DNA from: Bradyrhizobium japonicum USDA 6
GTDB lineage: Bacteria; Pseudomonadota; Alphaproteobacteria; Rhizobiales; Xanthobacteraceae
Assembly: GCF_000284375.1 (NCBI RefSeq)
Contig: NC_017249.1
Location: 5,682,001-5,746,000, forward strand
Direction of reading: 5' to 3'
Length of the DNA stretch: 64,000 nucleotides
The translations under genes and the position numbers were made by a program. Under the pieces are notes generated by a model that was not told where the DNA came from, searched no databases, and saw nothing but the letters and a program-made list of their open reading frames with translations. The first letter of the stretch is position 1. Every line of letters begins with the position of its first letter. This document shows, in pieces, positions 34,384 through 44,060 of this stretch.

Positions 34384-34644
34384 ATGCCAGGACCTCACAT
34401 GATGCTGCGCCGCGCGACCTGCCTCTCGCTGCTGATCTCGGTCGCCCTCGCGACGGCGGCACACGCGGTCACCGTCGGACGTGAACAGGACATCACCGAT
34501 CTCAAGCTCGGCCAGCGCGTGCAAGTGGACGACGGAACCTGCCCCGCCGGGCAGGTCAAGGAAGTGCGCGGCACGAGAATGACCGACAAGGGCGTGGCGC
34601 GGACCAGTGCCTGCGTGCCGCGCTACGGTCCGAAATCGAAGTGA
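34384..34644 (+). CDS. Small secreted protein (resembles DUF6719)
   Basis: The 86-residue product has a signal peptide (LSLLISVALATAAHA). The mature part of about 55 residues carries VDDGTCPAGQVKEVRG and a later Cys in SACVPRYG. Two Cys suggest a periplasmic disulfide. The pattern resembles a family often labelled DUF6719, recalled with limited certainty. Starts at 34399 and 34402 are equally possible. Confidence 0.65.
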   Translation: MPGPHMMLRRATCLSLLISVALATAAHAVTVGREQDITDLKLGQRVQVDDGTCPAGQVKEVRGTRMTDKGVARTSACVPRYGPKSK

Positions 34645-34647
34645 TGG

Positions 34648-35013
34648 TTACGACTTCGCCGGGTCGAACATGCACTGCAGGGTCGGTTTGGCGATCTTGG
34701 TGAAGGTCGAGCCGATCTCGCCCTGCTTGGACGCCGGCACCCAATCAGTCTCGATCGTTGGCACGCCGGTCTCGCTGATGCCGCGCAACAGCGCCTCGCG
34801 CAGATCACGGTCCTCGACGGCCGCGGCGGCGTGATCATGCAGGCAGCCGCAGACCTCCTCGGGATGCTCCCAGCGCCCGAGCATCCGCGGCGCACACTGA
34901 CGGACGAACTCGCTGCGGGGATCCGGTAGCCTGGAGGGAGCGCGAACCTGCGCATGGGCAGCGCTGATCGTCATAAGCGAAACGAACGCTGTGGCGCAGA
35001 ACCGGACAATCAT
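34648..35013 (-). CDS. Small secreted hypothetical protein
   Basis: The 121-residue protein has a signal peptide (FCATAFVSLMTISAAHA). The mature part contains three Cys: FVRQCAPRML, EEVCGCLHD and the late LQCMFDP. The CxC and spacing suggest disulfides or metal binding, but I do not recognise the family. It converges with the previous gene with three bases between them, and follows the 54-residue peptide gene on the same strand. Confidence 0.68.
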   Translation of the reverse strand: MIVRFCATAFVSLMTISAAHAQVRAPSRLPDPRSEFVRQCAPRMLGRWEHPEEVCGCLHDHAAAAVEDRDLREALLRGISETGVPTIETDWVPASKQGEIGSTFTKIAKPTLQCMFDPAKS

Positions 35014-35061
35014 GATGGCCTTTATCGGCTGGTTTTTCTTGTAGCTTTTCTTGGCTATCGA

Positions 35062-35226
35062 TCAGAAACGCGCAGCGACCATGATCGGTTGCGGCGCCGA
35101 GGTGGTGACCGGCGAGCCGCTGTACTGGAAGGTGCCGACACCCGGGAGATTGCCGTCCGGCGCCCCCGCGAACGAAGAGCCGGCGAGCACGAAAGCGAAG
35201 GCGAGGATGAAGCTGAGCGTGCGCAT
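35062..35226 (-). CDS. 54-residue secreted peptide
   Basis: ATG 35226 opens a frame with a clear signal peptide (RTLSFILAFAFVLAGSSFA, then GAPDG). The mature part contains GVGTFQYSGSPVTTSAPQ and ends MVAARF. I recall similar tiny exported proteins in other Bradyrhizobium genomes; no role is known. It precedes the 121-residue secreted protein gene on the same strand by 48 bases. Confidence 0.62.
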   Translation of the reverse strand: MRTLSFILAFAFVLAGSSFAGAPDGNLPGVGTFQYSGSPVTTSAPQPIMVAARF

Positions 35227-35834
35227 GATCTCGTGTCCCAGTTCCGTAGCCGGCGGTGCGCCGTCGTCGTCGCGAAGCTGATAACCATGTGTCGTTTCGC
35301 GCGTGATGCGCCAAAAGCGGAAAATGGTTTCGTCTTTGTGAGAATTGTTTCGTCGCGCCTCGGGCGACGAAAAATTGGGCGGAAAACCCCAGTCTTTTCA
35401 GAGGGGCCGCGCCGCGTCTGAAAGTGGCCCTGCAGGCTCTGTCCGCGCCTGGAAGCAGACTCACGCCGCGCGCCGTCACACGCGCGCCTTCCGCACTTCA
35501 CATGCATTTTACGTTTTTCTGCTGAAGAGAAGCCCGAACGAGGGCTGGGTTCCGTCGAACCGGGGGCGATTCGACTGCGACTCAAGCCATCGAAACCGAG
35601 AAGCCCGGAACCACCGGGCGCGTTCAGTTGAGGGATGCCATCATGACGGCGCAAGATCGCGCAACGCCGCGCGACGCGGATCTGCGGACGGACCGCGCCG
35701 ACCAGCAACCCAGCCGCGTCGCTGCAATCGGCGCAATGTCGCTGCAGTCGGGCCGCGGCCACGAGGCCGCACCACAAGCATTCGTGCGGCTGACGGGCTC
35801 GCATCTCGCAAAGCCGCGCACCAGCCGCACTCTC
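35227..35834. other. Intergenic stretch without supported gene
   Basis: Reading frames here, including one at 35628-35846, have no clear ribosome binding site, domain or codon bias. The sequence is mixed in composition, with AT-richer patches near 35290-35360 that may hold the promoter of the 54-residue peptide gene. Confidence 0.5.
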
Positions 35835-35892
35835 GTCACTGAGTGAACGCAACCGCGTCACCGAGTGAACGCCAGCGCGTCACTGAGTGAAG
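35835..35892. repeat. 22-base tandem repeat over the creA stop codon
   Basis: GTCACTGAGTGAACGC-AACCGC, GTCACCGAGTGAACGC-CAGCGC and GTCACTGAGTGAAG follow one another at 35835, 35857 and 35879. The third copy holds the last codons and the stop of creA (minus strand FTQ-stop). The other two repeat that gene end beyond the stop. Confidence 0.85.
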
Positions 35893-36428
35893 AACTCGCC
35901 GCACTTCTGGACGTTTGCGTCAGCCGGTCCCCACGGCATGACCGGTACCGTCGAGGTCGAGTTCTTTGGCGAGCCCTCGATCAGCCGGTCCGAATAGACC
36001 ATGTAGACCAGCACATTGCGCTTGGCGTCACAGCCGCGCACGATCTGCATCTTCTTGAAGAACAGCGAGCGGCGCTGGCGGAACATGTCGTCGCCCTGCT
36101 CCATCTTGTTCTTGAACTTGATCGGACCGACCTGGCGGCAGGCCAGCGAGATATCCGAGACCTCCTCGGCAAGACCGAGCCAGCCCTTGAAACCGCCCTT
36201 TTCCGGGACCGTAAAATGGCAGGCCACGCCCTCGACTTCGGGGTCGTCGAGGCCATAGGTCGCGAGCTTGTCATTCGGGCTCATCCATTTGAACACGGTT
36301 GAGCGGCGGAAGATCAGATCCGGCTCGTCGGCAGCGATTGCAGAGGTCGCTGGCACGGCCAGCAGCAGGAGGAATAAAACGAGGTCTTTCAAGCGGATGC
36401 CGGAAAGACCGGGGAAACGAGATGACAT
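35880..36428 (-). CDS. creA: CreA family protein
   Basis: The 182-residue protein has a signal peptide (LVLFLLLLAVPATSAIA). The CreA core follows: DPEVEGVACHFTVPEKGGFKG, ISLACRQVGPI, and the late NVLVYMVYSDRLIEGSPKNS. CreA proteins are periplasmic and of unknown molecular role. ATG 36428 follows GGAG. The three terminal codons and stop lie in a 22-base tandem repeat. Confidence 0.88.
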   Translation of the reverse strand: MSSRFPGLSGIRLKDLVLFLLLLAVPATSAIAADEPDLIFRRSTVFKWMSPNDKLATYGLDDPEVEGVACHFTVPEKGGFKGWLGLAEEVSDISLACRQVGPIKFKNKMEQGDDMFRQRRSLFFKKMQIVRGCDAKRNVLVYMVYSDRLIEGSPKNSTSTVPVMPWGPADANVQKCGEFFTQ

Positions 36429-36636
36429 GAAGTTCTCCGGTAACAAGTCCCGGCAATGTAGGCATGCGACAGCCGGTCAGGAAGACGACCGGCAGCCGTC
36501 ACGGCCGCCGTTTACCGCTCCGTGAGGCTTTTTTGCTACGCCATGGACAAAAGTCGCTGGTGGCAGAACTGCCGTGCTAGTGAACGCGTATCCCCTTTGC
36601 GAGACTAATTTCTGAGTTGGATTGTGGATTCGAGGA

Positions 36637-38256
36637 ATGAATAGCGTGAACGGGGTCAGTTTTTCAGCCAGGCCGGTCCGGCTGTGGCAGGTCGCCATTT
36701 TGACGGCGGCGGGGGCGATTGGCTTGACCAGCCAGGCGGACGCGGCGTTCTATTACTGGAGCGACTACTCCGACGGATCCTACGTCACCCGGCAGGAGCG
36801 CTATCCCGACATTCCCCGGCAGAAGCCTCAGAAGCGCAGTACGGCCGGCAAGAAAGCGGTCGTCGCCGAGAAGGAAGCCGGCACCAAGCCGCAAGGTCCG
36901 CTCGTGATCGTCGTGTCGATCGATCGGCAGAAGGTGACGGTCTACGACACCAACGGCGTGTTCGCGGAATCCCCGGTGTCGACAGGCATGAAGGGCCACT
37001 CGACGCCGATGGGCGTGTTCAGCGTGATCCAGAAGCACAAATTCCACCAGTCCAACATCTATAGCGGCGCGCCGATGCCGTACATGCAGCGGATCACCTG
37101 GTCCGGCATCGCGATGCATGCCGGCGTGCTGCCGGGCTATCCGGCCTCGCACGGTTGCATCCGCATGCCGATGGCGTTCGCGGTGAAGATGTGGAACTGG
37201 ACCAGGATGGGCGCGCGCGTGATCGTCTCGCCCGGCCAGATGTCGCCGCAAAATTTCTCGCATCCCCTGCTCGCCTCGGTGCGCGTGCCGCCGCAGCCCG
37301 CCGTCAGCCTGGAGCCGCAGACCAATGTCGGCGACAAGGCCGACAAGGGCGCCGCACCAACCAAGGTCAGCGAAGCGAAACCCGTCGAGACGAAGACCGC
37401 CAGCGCGGAGAGCGCGCTCGAGCTGCGTTCGTCGGTTGGCCATACCGTGATGTCGGATGTGACCACCGGCAATGCACCGGCGCGCGAGGAAGCAGCCGCT
37501 CCGGCCGAAAAGGTTGAGGCCAAGTCTGAAAAGACCGCCGAGGCATCTGACGCGGTCAAGCCGCAGTCGGAAGAAGCCGCCAAGCCCGCAAGCACCGACG
37601 CAAAGCCCGTCGAGGCCGCAGAACCGCCCAAGACTGCAGAAGCACCCAAGGCCGAAGCCGCCGAGCCCGCGAAGAAGCCCGATGCGCCCGCTGCCGCACC
37701 GGCGCTCGCCGCCTCGCCCGACGCCAAGAAGGACGAGGCCCGCGTCGCCGATCCTGCGCCTGCCGCGAAGCCGGAGACGCCCAAACGGGCCGGCCAGATC
37801 GCGGTGTTCATCAGCCGCAAGGATTCCAAGCTCTACGTGCGGCAGAACTTTGCGCCGCTGTTCGAGGTTCCCGTCACGATCGCTGCGAGCGACCGGCCGC
37901 TCGGCACCCACGTGTTCACCGCCGAGGTCGACAAGACCAACACCAACGTGTTGCGTTGGTCGGTGGTATCGCTGCCGGTCTCCGCCCGCGCCGCCGCGCG
38001 CGAAGATGACAGCCGCGTGACACTCCGCCAGCGTGGCGCCGCCGTGATTCCCGTCGCCGCCAAGCCCGTCACAGCCAAGCCCGTGGTCATGCCGGACAGC
38101 CCGGCCGAGGCACTCGACCGTATCTCGATCCCGGCGGACACCATGGCGAAGATCAACGAGATGCTAACATCGGGCGGCTCGATCATCGTCTCCGACCAGG
38201 GCATCAACCAGGGCGAGACCGGCGAAGGCACCGACTTCATCGTCCGCCTGTACTAG
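36637..38256 (+). CDS. L,D-transpeptidase with Ala/Pro-rich linker and C-terminal domain
   Basis: The 539-residue protein has an export signal (VRLWQVAILTAAGAIG). A YkuD-type L,D-transpeptidase domain follows at about 88-200. It carries His161 in MHAGVLPG and the catalytic SHGCIR at 171-176 with nucleophile Cys174. A long Ala/Glu/Lys/Pro-rich linker runs from about 235 to 390, and a second folded C-terminal part (from GQIAVFISRKDSKLYVRQNF) resembles a further partial YkuD-like repeat without the Cys. The enzyme would make 3-3 cross-links or anchor proteins to peptidoglycan. ATG 36637 overlaps its own GAGG site; GTG 36646 has better spacing. Confidence 0.88.
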   Translation: MNSVNGVSFSARPVRLWQVAILTAAGAIGLTSQADAAFYYWSDYSDGSYVTRQERYPDIPRQKPQKRSTAGKKAVVAEKEAGTKPQGPLVIVVSIDRQKVTVYDTNGVFAESPVSTGMKGHSTPMGVFSVIQKHKFHQSNIYSGAPMPYMQRITWSGIAMHAGVLPGYPASHGCIRMPMAFAVKMWNWTRMGARVIVSPGQMSPQNFSHPLLASVRVPPQPAVSLEPQTNVGDKADKGAAPTKVSEAKPVETKTASAESALELRSSVGHTVMSDVTTGNAPAREEAAAPAEKVEAKSEKTAEASDAVKPQSEEAAKPASTDAKPVEAAEPPKTAEAPKAEAAEPAKKPDAPAAAPALAASPDAKKDEARVADPAPAAKPETPKRAGQIAVFISRKDSKLYVRQNFAPLFEVPVTIAASDRPLGTHVFTAEVDKTNTNVLRWSVVSLPVSARAAAREDDSRVTLRQRGAAVIPVAAKPVTAKPVVMPDSPAEALDRISIPADTMAKINEMLTSGGSIIVSDQGINQGETGEGTDFIVRLY

Positions 38257-38366
38257 AGCGCTTTCGAGCGAAGTGGCGCCTTATCGCGTCCGATAACGCG
38301 GTGTTGACCAGGCGCGTCGCGCCGACGCAGTAAGGTGCGTCCCGGATCACGTCGGGGGACGTTGCC
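38257..38366. repeat. Degenerate AGAGCGCTTTCGAGCGAAGTGG element
   Basis: AGAGCGCTTTCGAGCGAAG, then TGGCGCCTTATCGCGT, just after the L,D-transpeptidase stop resembles the start of a common Bradyrhizobium intergenic repeat. Only a partial copy is present, and the rest is the promoter region of the glutathione peroxidase gene. Confidence 0.45.
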
Positions 38367-38933
38367 ATGCTGAACCGCAGGACCATGCTCGCCGCGCTTG
38401 TCGCGACGACCGCGTCTGCTGGACGTAGCCGTGCCGATGGCGGCATGAGCCGGATCTCGGCCTATGCCTTCTCTTTCCCTGCATTATCAGGCGACGACAT
38501 CCGCCTTGCCGCGTTCACGGGCAAGCCGCTGCTGGTCGTCAACACCGCTTCGCTCTGCGGCTACACTCCGCAATATGCCGGCCTGCAGGAAATCTGGAGC
38601 GAGTTTCGCGAGCGCGGGCTCACCGTAATCGGTGTGCCCTCCAACGATTTCGGTGGCCAGGAGCCCGGCGGCACCAGCGAGATCACGGAGACCGCGCACC
38701 ACCAATACGGCGTTACCTTCCCGATCGCGGCCAAGGCCGTGGTGGTCGGCGCCAAGGCGCATCCGTTCTACAAATGGGCGGCCGAGGCGCGCCCCCGCGA
38801 CGTCCCGCGCTGGAACTTCCACAAATACCTGATCGGGCGCGACGGCTACATTGCCGAGGTGTATCCGTCTGCGGTCGATCCGACGGATACGCGGGTCAAG
38901 ACGGCGATTGCGAAGGCGCTGGCCGACAGCTGA
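38367..38933 (+). CDS. Glutathione peroxidase family protein, exported
   Basis: The 188-residue thiol peroxidase has Cys64 in NTASLCGYTPQY, GVPSNDFGGQEPG with the conserved Gln, and WNFHKYLI with Trp and Asn. The catalytic residue is Cys rather than selenocysteine. The N-terminus MLNRRTMLAALVATT looks like a twin-arginine signal, so the enzyme may act in the periplasm. It reduces peroxides, probably with thioredoxin-like partners as in most bacterial members. Confidence 0.88.
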   Translation: MLNRRTMLAALVATTASAGRSRADGGMSRISAYAFSFPALSGDDIRLAAFTGKPLLVVNTASLCGYTPQYAGLQEIWSEFRERGLTVIGVPSNDFGGQEPGGTSEITETAHHQYGVTFPIAAKAVVVGAKAHPFYKWAAEARPRDVPRWNFHKYLIGRDGYIAEVYPSAVDPTDTRVKTAIAKALADS

Positions 38934-39097
38934 CACCCGCAGCCCCATCCGGTTGGGCACAATTGTGGCGGGGTGCCAAACAGCCGTTGCAATGACGAGG
39001 GCCCACCATCTAGGCTAGGACGATCAAGGGGCAGGATGGTTTTGCCAGAGGCGAAAAGCTGCGGCGGAACAACGGGATCAATCTCGAGGACAACACC

Positions 39098-40111
39098 ATG
39101 CGTGTGGCGGCAGGACTGATTTTGGCAAGCGCGATGTCGGTTGCGATGGCAGGCGCAGCGTGGTCGCAGACCCCGGCCGCAAAGCCCGCAGCCGCCACCC
39201 AGGCGGCACCGGCTGCAGCCCCCGCCGCGGCACCGGCGCCCGCTCCCGCGGCGGCAGCCGCTGCGCCGACGCAAGCGGCCTTCCCGCCCCCGCCGAAACA
39301 GGCGCCCCAGCCCGCCCGCGCGGCCTGCAACACGCCCGGCGCGCTCGGGGTCGCCCGCACGGTGGAGATCGACACCACGGGTGGCCCGGGCTTCGGCTTC
39401 GAGCATTTCAAGGAGCTCGACTTCCTACGCGACAAGGAGGTCGTGCTGACCTTCGACGACGGCCCCTGGCCGAAGAACACGCCCGCCGTGCTGAAGGCGC
39501 TCGCCGACGAATGCACCACCGGCATCTTCTTCTCGATCGGCAAGCACGCGACCTATGAGCCGGAGATACTGAAGCAGGTCTATGCGGCCGGCCACACCGT
39601 CGGTGCCCACACCTGGTCGCACGCCAACCTCAACAACAAGAAGCTCACGGAAGCGCAGCGCAAGGAAGAGATCGAGAAGGGATTCTCGGCGGTGAAGTGG
39701 GCGCTCGGCGGCATCTCGCCCTCGCCGTTCTTCCGCTTCCCGGCGCTCCAGCACCCGCCTGAGATGGTCACCTATCTCGGCAACCGCAACATCGCGATCT
39801 TCTCCTGCGACATCGACTCCTTCGACTTCAAGGCGTCGAAGCCCGAGAAGGTGATCGAGACCGTCATGAAGAAGCTCGACACCAAGGGCAAGGGCATCAT
39901 CCTGATGCACGACTTCCAGAAGCACACGGCGGAAGCCCTGCCCGAGTTGCTCAAGCGCCTGAAGGCCGGCGGCTACAAGGTGGTGGCGATGCGCGCCAAA
40001 TTCCCGGCCTCGACGCTGCCGGAATACGACCAGGAGCTGCTCAAGGACGTCAAGCTGCCGACGGTGAGCACGCGCCCGGTCAACAGCGTCGTGACGACGG
40101 TCTCGGAATAG
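39098..40111 (+). CDS. Polysaccharide deacetylase (NodB homology domain)
   Basis: The 337-residue protein has a signal peptide, an Ala/Pro-rich spacer (about 25-75) and a NodB domain. TFDDGP at 118-123 gives the catalytic Asp120 and metal Asp121. HTWSH at 171-175 gives metal His171 and His175. FFRFPAL and ILMHDFQKHT are later motifs. It removes N-acetyl groups from a polysaccharide or peptidoglycan in the periplasm. It precedes the DHFR-like gene by seven bases. Confidence 0.92.
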   Translation: MRVAAGLILASAMSVAMAGAAWSQTPAAKPAAATQAAPAAAPAAAPAPAPAAAAAAPTQAAFPPPPKQAPQPARAACNTPGALGVARTVEIDTTGGPGFGFEHFKELDFLRDKEVVLTFDDGPWPKNTPAVLKALADECTTGIFFSIGKHATYEPEILKQVYAAGHTVGAHTWSHANLNNKKLTEAQRKEEIEKGFSAVKWALGGISPSPFFRFPALQHPPEMVTYLGNRNIAIFSCDIDSFDFKASKPEKVIETVMKKLDTKGKGIILMHDFQKHTAEALPELLKRLKAGGYKVVAMRAKFPASTLPEYDQELLKDVKLPTVSTRPVNSVVTTVSE

Positions 40112-40118
40112 ACCGCAA

Positions 40119-40670
40119 TTGTCTTTCCGGTTTGAAGGTTACGTCATCATATCGGCGGACGGCATGCTTGCCGATCCGTCGCACATCATGCCCCCAACGC
40201 TGGTGTTCGAAGGCGACAAGCGGTTCTTCGAGCAGGCGCTGGATCGTGCCGCGATCATCGTGCACGGCGGGCACTCGCACGAGCAGCAGCCGAATTCGCC
40301 GAAGCGCAAGCGGCTGATCCTCACCCGCAAGATCAAGGCGCTCACCGTCGACCCGGAGATCCCGAACGCGGCGCTGTGGAATCCCGAGCATGCGAGCTTC
40401 GAGGAGGCCTGCGCTTTCGCCGACGTCGCCTCCGGCACGGTCGCAATCATCGGCGGCCCCGTCGTGTTCGACATGTTCATGGACCGCTACGACACGTTCT
40501 GGCTGTCGGAAGCCCCGCACGTGCGGCTGCCCGGCGGCGAAGGCTGTTTCGTCGGCGTGCCGGAGCGGACGCCGCATGAGGTGCTGGCGTCACACGGGAT
40601 GAAACCGGGGGCACCGTACCTGCTCGACGCGGCGCATCACGTCACGGTGACGCCGTGGCGTCGGGTCTAG
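40119..40670 (+). CDS. Dihydrofolate reductase-like protein
   Basis: The 183-residue protein has a first strand VIISADGMLAD and a late AIIGGPVVFDMFMDRYDTFWLSEA block of the DHFR/RibD reductase fold. The central KRLILTRKIKALT resembles the NADPH-binding segment. True folate activity is not certain, since RibD-type reductases share this layout. The start is a TTG 40119, seven bases after the deacetylase stop; no ATG alternative fits the domain. Confidence 0.72.
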   Translation: MSFRFEGYVIISADGMLADPSHIMPPTLVFEGDKRFFEQALDRAAIIVHGGHSHEQQPNSPKRKRLILTRKIKALTVDPEIPNAALWNPEHASFEEACAFADVASGTVAIIGGPVVFDMFMDRYDTFWLSEAPHVRLPGGEGCFVGVPERTPHEVLASHGMKPGAPYLLDAAHHVTVTPWRRV

Positions 40671-40685
40671 CACAGGCGATCTGCG

Positions 40686-40952
40686 CTACGGTGTTGGAAG
40701 GTGATAGGCCAGCACGCCGCGCAGCGTGTGCACCATGCCGCCCGCGCTCAAGCTGGTCATGAAATCAGACGCCAGATCGTCTCGCGCCCCGAGATGCGTG
40801 ACGCGATATTCGGCGCGGGCGGAGATGCCGTCGGTTAAAAAACGCTCGAAGCCGCCACCGAAGGTCGCGCCTCCGCAGCGGCTGGGATTCTGTGGAACCG
40901 CTGTGATCTCAAAACCATAATCTGTGAATGATGGTTCATGCACGCGTCGCAA
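40686..40952 (-). pseudogene. C-terminal fragment of an outer-membrane beta-barrel protein
   Basis: The 88 residues include FGGGFERFLTDGISARAEYRVTHLG and end with HTLRGVLAYHLPTP. These are the last strands of Omp25/Omp31-type barrels. Only the end is present, with no signal peptide, so it is a remnant or a badly truncated gene. It lies between the DHFR-like and DoxX genes. Confidence 0.68.
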
Positions 40953-40974
40953 ACGGACGAGCCATCAACTCGCT

Positions 40975-41427
40975 TTACACGTCCCCGTAGGCCGTCTCGG
41001 CCGAGCGCGTAGCGCGGCCATAGCCCATGATCATGAACAGCGCGCCGATGATCGAGAGATTCTTCAGCGCATCGACCACCACCTTGGCGTTGTCGGGCGC
41101 GGCCTGATTCCAGAAATCGGAGAACAGGACGGTCGAGCCCGCGATGTAGATGATCATGAGCAATGCGAAAAAGCGCGCGCCGAAGTTCAGCGCAATCATC
41201 AGGCCTGCAATGATCTCGAGCCCGCCGACCGCGATCGCCAGCAGTTGCGGCGTGGTCATGGCGGTCGCCGTCTCGATCTGCTTGGCGTAAGGCTCGATGA
41301 CATCAGGCACCACCACCTTGGTGGCGATGAAATCGGCCGTCGGCTGGAGGGCAAAGAGCTTGGTCGCGCCCGTGTAGATGAACAGCACGGCGAACAGGAT
41401 TCGTCCGAAAGTCACGAACGCTGGCAT
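40975..41427 (-). CDS. DoxX family membrane protein
   Basis: The 150-residue protein has four hydrophobic helices (about 5-22, 60-80, 84-104 and 117-136), beginning with FGRILFAVLFIYTGATKLFA, the typical DoxX start. The family has four transmembrane helices and is linked to quinone or redox-stress proteins in other bacteria. ATG 41427 stands well. No operon partner is visible. Confidence 0.85.
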   Translation of the reverse strand: MPAFVTFGRILFAVLFIYTGATKLFALQPTADFIATKVVVPDVIEPYAKQIETATAMTTPQLLAIAVGGLEIIAGLMIALNFGARFFALLMIIYIAGSTVLFSDFWNQAAPDNAKVVVDALKNLSIIGALFMIMGYGRATRSAETAYGDV

Positions 41428-41564
41428 GATCGGCCTCTTGGCTCAGGCTTTTTGAAAAAGGCGTCTCGACGAGAGTACCGGGCGATTATGAAGAGTCGTG
41501 CGCCGGTTTACAAACGGGGAAATGGCGAATTGCGAGCAATTCAAAGTTGGCGGCACAGGCGACT

Positions 41565-41720
41565 TCCCCTCTCCCCTTGCGGCAGAGAGTGCATCGCCGC
41601 ATCGCGGCGAGACAGGTGAGGGGTCACTATCGGCACGGGCAACTCTCGCGATCTCGACTCGCAGAGAGATACCCCTCATCCGGAGCTTCGCGCCACCTTC
41701 TCCCGCAAGGGGAGAAGGGA
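41565..41720. repeat. Intergenic inverted repeat, CTCTCCCCTTGCGG type
   Basis: CCTCTCCCCTTGCGGCAGAG near the left end faces TTCTCCCGCAAGGGGAGAAG at the right end. GGTGAGGGGT and ACCCCTCATC are also complementary. This is a common repeat of Bradyrhizobium intergenic DNA. The full gap 41428-41750 has no gene. Confidence 0.8.
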
Positions 41721-41750
41721 TCAGACCTTTCGAGCGGCTAGAGCTCGCCC

Positions 41751-44060
41751 CTACGTAAACAGCGTCGGCTGCTGCCGTGCAGCGCGCTCCTGCGCTTCCA
41801 CGACCGCAACTGCGGTCATGTTGAGGATGCCTCGCGCCGTCACCGAGGGCGTCAGGATATGGGCGGGGCGCGCCGGGCCGATCAGGATCGGGCCGACGGG
41901 GAGCGCATCCGCCAGCGACTTGATCATCTGATACGCGACGTTGGCGGTGTCGAGGCTCGGCATGATCATGATGTTGGCCTCGCCCTCGAGCTTGGAGTGC
42001 GGCAGCACCATTTTCCGCGCAGCAGCTGAAAGCGCAGTGTCGCCCTGCATCTCGCCGTCGGCCTCGATCTCCGGATGCTTCTCCTTCAACAGCTGGGTCG
42101 CCCGGCGCATCTTGCGCGAAGACTCGGTGTCGTAGCTGCCGAAATCCGAGTGCGAGACGAAGGCGATCTTCGGCTTGATGTTGAATCGCTGGACGTGGAC
42201 CGCAGCCAGCGAGGCGATCTCGGCGAGCTCCTCGGCGCTCGGATTGGGCCGAACTTGCGTGTCGGCGATGAAGAAGGCGCCCTTGCTGGTGATCAGCAGC
42301 GCCAGCGCCGCATAGTCGATGATCCCCGCGGAGAAGCCGATGATCTCGCGGACATGGCGGAGGTGGTGCATGTAGCGGCCTTCGACGCCGCAGAGCATGG
42401 CATCCGCCTCCCCGCGCGTGACCGCGAGCGCGGCGATCACCGTGTTGTTGGTGCGCACCACCGTGCGCGCCGCATCCGGCGTCACGCCGCGACGGCCGGC
42501 GACCTCGACATAGGATTGCACATAGGAGCGATAGCGCGGATCGTCCTCGGGATTGACGAGGTCGAAATCCTTGCCTGCCTTGATCGACAGGCCGAAGCGC
42601 TTGATGCGCGCCTCGACGACCGACGGACGCCCGACCAGGATCGGCGTCGCCAGCTTCTCCTCCAGCACCACTTGCGTGGCGCGCAGCACGCGCTCGTCCT
42701 CGCCCTCGGCGTAGATCACCCGCACCGGCTGGGTCTTGGCCTTGGCGAACATCGGCTTCATGACGAGGCCGGAGCGGAAGGCGAAGCGCTCGAGCAGCGC
42801 GGTGTATTCGTCAAAGTTGGTGATGGGGCGCGTCGCGACGCCCGACTCAATTGCCGCCTTGGCGACGGCGGGCGCGATGCGCAGAATCAACCTGGGATCA
42901 AAGGGGCTCGGGATCAGCGAGCCCGGGCCAAAGCCCTGCGTTTCGCCGGTGTCAAAGCCTTGCGCCACCGCATCCGAAGGCGCCTCGCGCGCGAGCTGCG
43001 CGATGGCCTCGACGGCGGCGTGCTTCATCTCCTCGTTGATGGCGCTGGCGCCGACGTCGAGCGCGCCGCGGAAGATGAAGGGGAAGCAGAGGACGTTGTT
43101 GACCTGGTTCGGATAGTCGGAGCGGCCGGTGCAGATCATGGCGTCGGGACGCACCTTTCGCGCCTCCTCCGGCATGATCTCCGGGGTCGGATTGGCGAGC
43201 GCCATGATCAGGGGCTTGTCGCCCATCGCCTTGGCCATCTCCGGCTTGAGCACGCCGGGTGCCGAGAGACCGATGAAGATGTCGGCGCCGCCGATGACGT
43301 CGCCCAGCGTACGCTTGTCGGTCTTCTGCGCGTAGACCGCCTTCCAGCGGTCCATCGTGGTGTTGCGGCCCTCATGCACGAGGCCGTCGATGTCGCAGAC
43401 CCAGATGTTCTTGCGCTGCGCGCCCATCGACACCAGGAGGTTGAGCGTCGCGATCGCGGCGGCCCCTGCCCCCGACGCCACGATCTTGACGTCGGACAGC
43501 TTCTTGCCGTTCAGCCGGAGGCCATTGGTGATGGCGGCGGCGACGATGATGGCGGTGCCGTGCTGATCGTCATGGAAGACCGGGATCTTCATGCGCTCCT
43601 TCAGCTGCGCCTCGATCTCGAAGCATTCCGGTCCGCGGATGTCCTCGAGATTGATGCCGCCGAAGGTCGGCTCGAGCGCGGCCACAGTCTCGACCACGCG
43701 CTCGATGGTGTCGGCGGCGATCTCGATGTCGAACACGTCGATACCGGCGAACTTCTTGAAGAGGACCGCCTTGCCCTCCATCACCGGCTTGGAGGCCAGC
43801 GGGCCGATATTGCCGAGGCCGAGCACCGCGGTGCCGTTCGAGACCACCGCGACCAGATTGGCGCGGGTGGTGAGCGTGGCGGCCTCCGCCGGGTTCTTGG
43901 CGATCTCGGTGCAGGCGGCGGCAACGCCCGGAGAATAGGCAAGCGCGAGGTCGCGCTGGTTGGCGAGCGGCTTGCTCGCCTGGATCTCGAGCTTTCCGGG
44001 GCGCGGCAGACGGTGATAGGCCAGCGCCGCCTGGTGGAGATCATCAGAAAAAGACGACAT
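41751..44060 (-). CDS. maeB: NADP-dependent malic enzyme with phosphotransacetylase-like domain
   Basis: The 769-residue cytoplasmic enzyme decarboxylates malate to pyruvate. The N-terminal malic domain has [45 protein letters not shown] (broken here: [10 protein letters not shown] and [11 protein letters not shown]), and [15 protein letters not shown]. An NAD(P) Rossmann part follows. Residues from about 435 onward form a phosphotransacetylase-like domain ([18 protein letters not shown]), regulatory rather than catalytic in these enzymes. NADP preference is usual for this long class but not shown by sequence alone. No neighbour shares its operon. Confidence 0.93.
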   Translation of the reverse strand: MSSFSDDLHQAALAYHRLPRPGKLEIQASKPLANQRDLALAYSPGVAAACTEIAKNPAEAATLTTRANLVAVVSNGTAVLGLGNIGPLASKPVMEGKAVLFKKFAGIDVFDIEIAADTIERVVETVAALEPTFGGINLEDIRGPECFEIEAQLKERMKIPVFHDDQHGTAIIVAAAITNGLRLNGKKLSDVKIVASGAGAAAIATLNLLVSMGAQRKNIWVCDIDGLVHEGRNTTMDRWKAVYAQKTDKRTLGDVIGGADIFIGLSAPGVLKPEMAKAMGDKPLIMALANPTPEIMPEEARKVRPDAMICTGRSDYPNQVNNVLCFPFIFRGALDVGASAINEEMKHAAVEAIAQLAREAPSDAVAQGFDTGETQGFGPGSLIPSPFDPRLILRIAPAVAKAAIESGVATRPITNFDEYTALLERFAFRSGLVMKPMFAKAKTQPVRVIYAEGEDERVLRATQVVLEEKLATPILVGRPSVVEARIKRFGLSIKAGKDFDLVNPEDDPRYRSYVQSYVEVAGRRGVTPDAARTVVRTNNTVIAALAVTRGEADAMLCGVEGRYMHHLRHVREIIGFSAGIIDYAALALLITSKGAFFIADTQVRPNPSAEELAEIASLAAVHVQRFNIKPKIAFVSHSDFGSYDTESSRKMRRATQLLKEKHPEIEADGEMQGDTALSAAARKMVLPHSKLEGEANIMIMPSLDTANVAYQMIKSLADALPVGPILIGPARPAHILTPSVTARGILNMTAVAVVEAQERAARQQPTLFT

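Noticed and set aside
35628..35846. 72-codon frame upstream of the creA tandem repeats
   Set aside because: No ribosome binding site, no hydrophobic or conserved segment, and it ends inside the tandem repeats.
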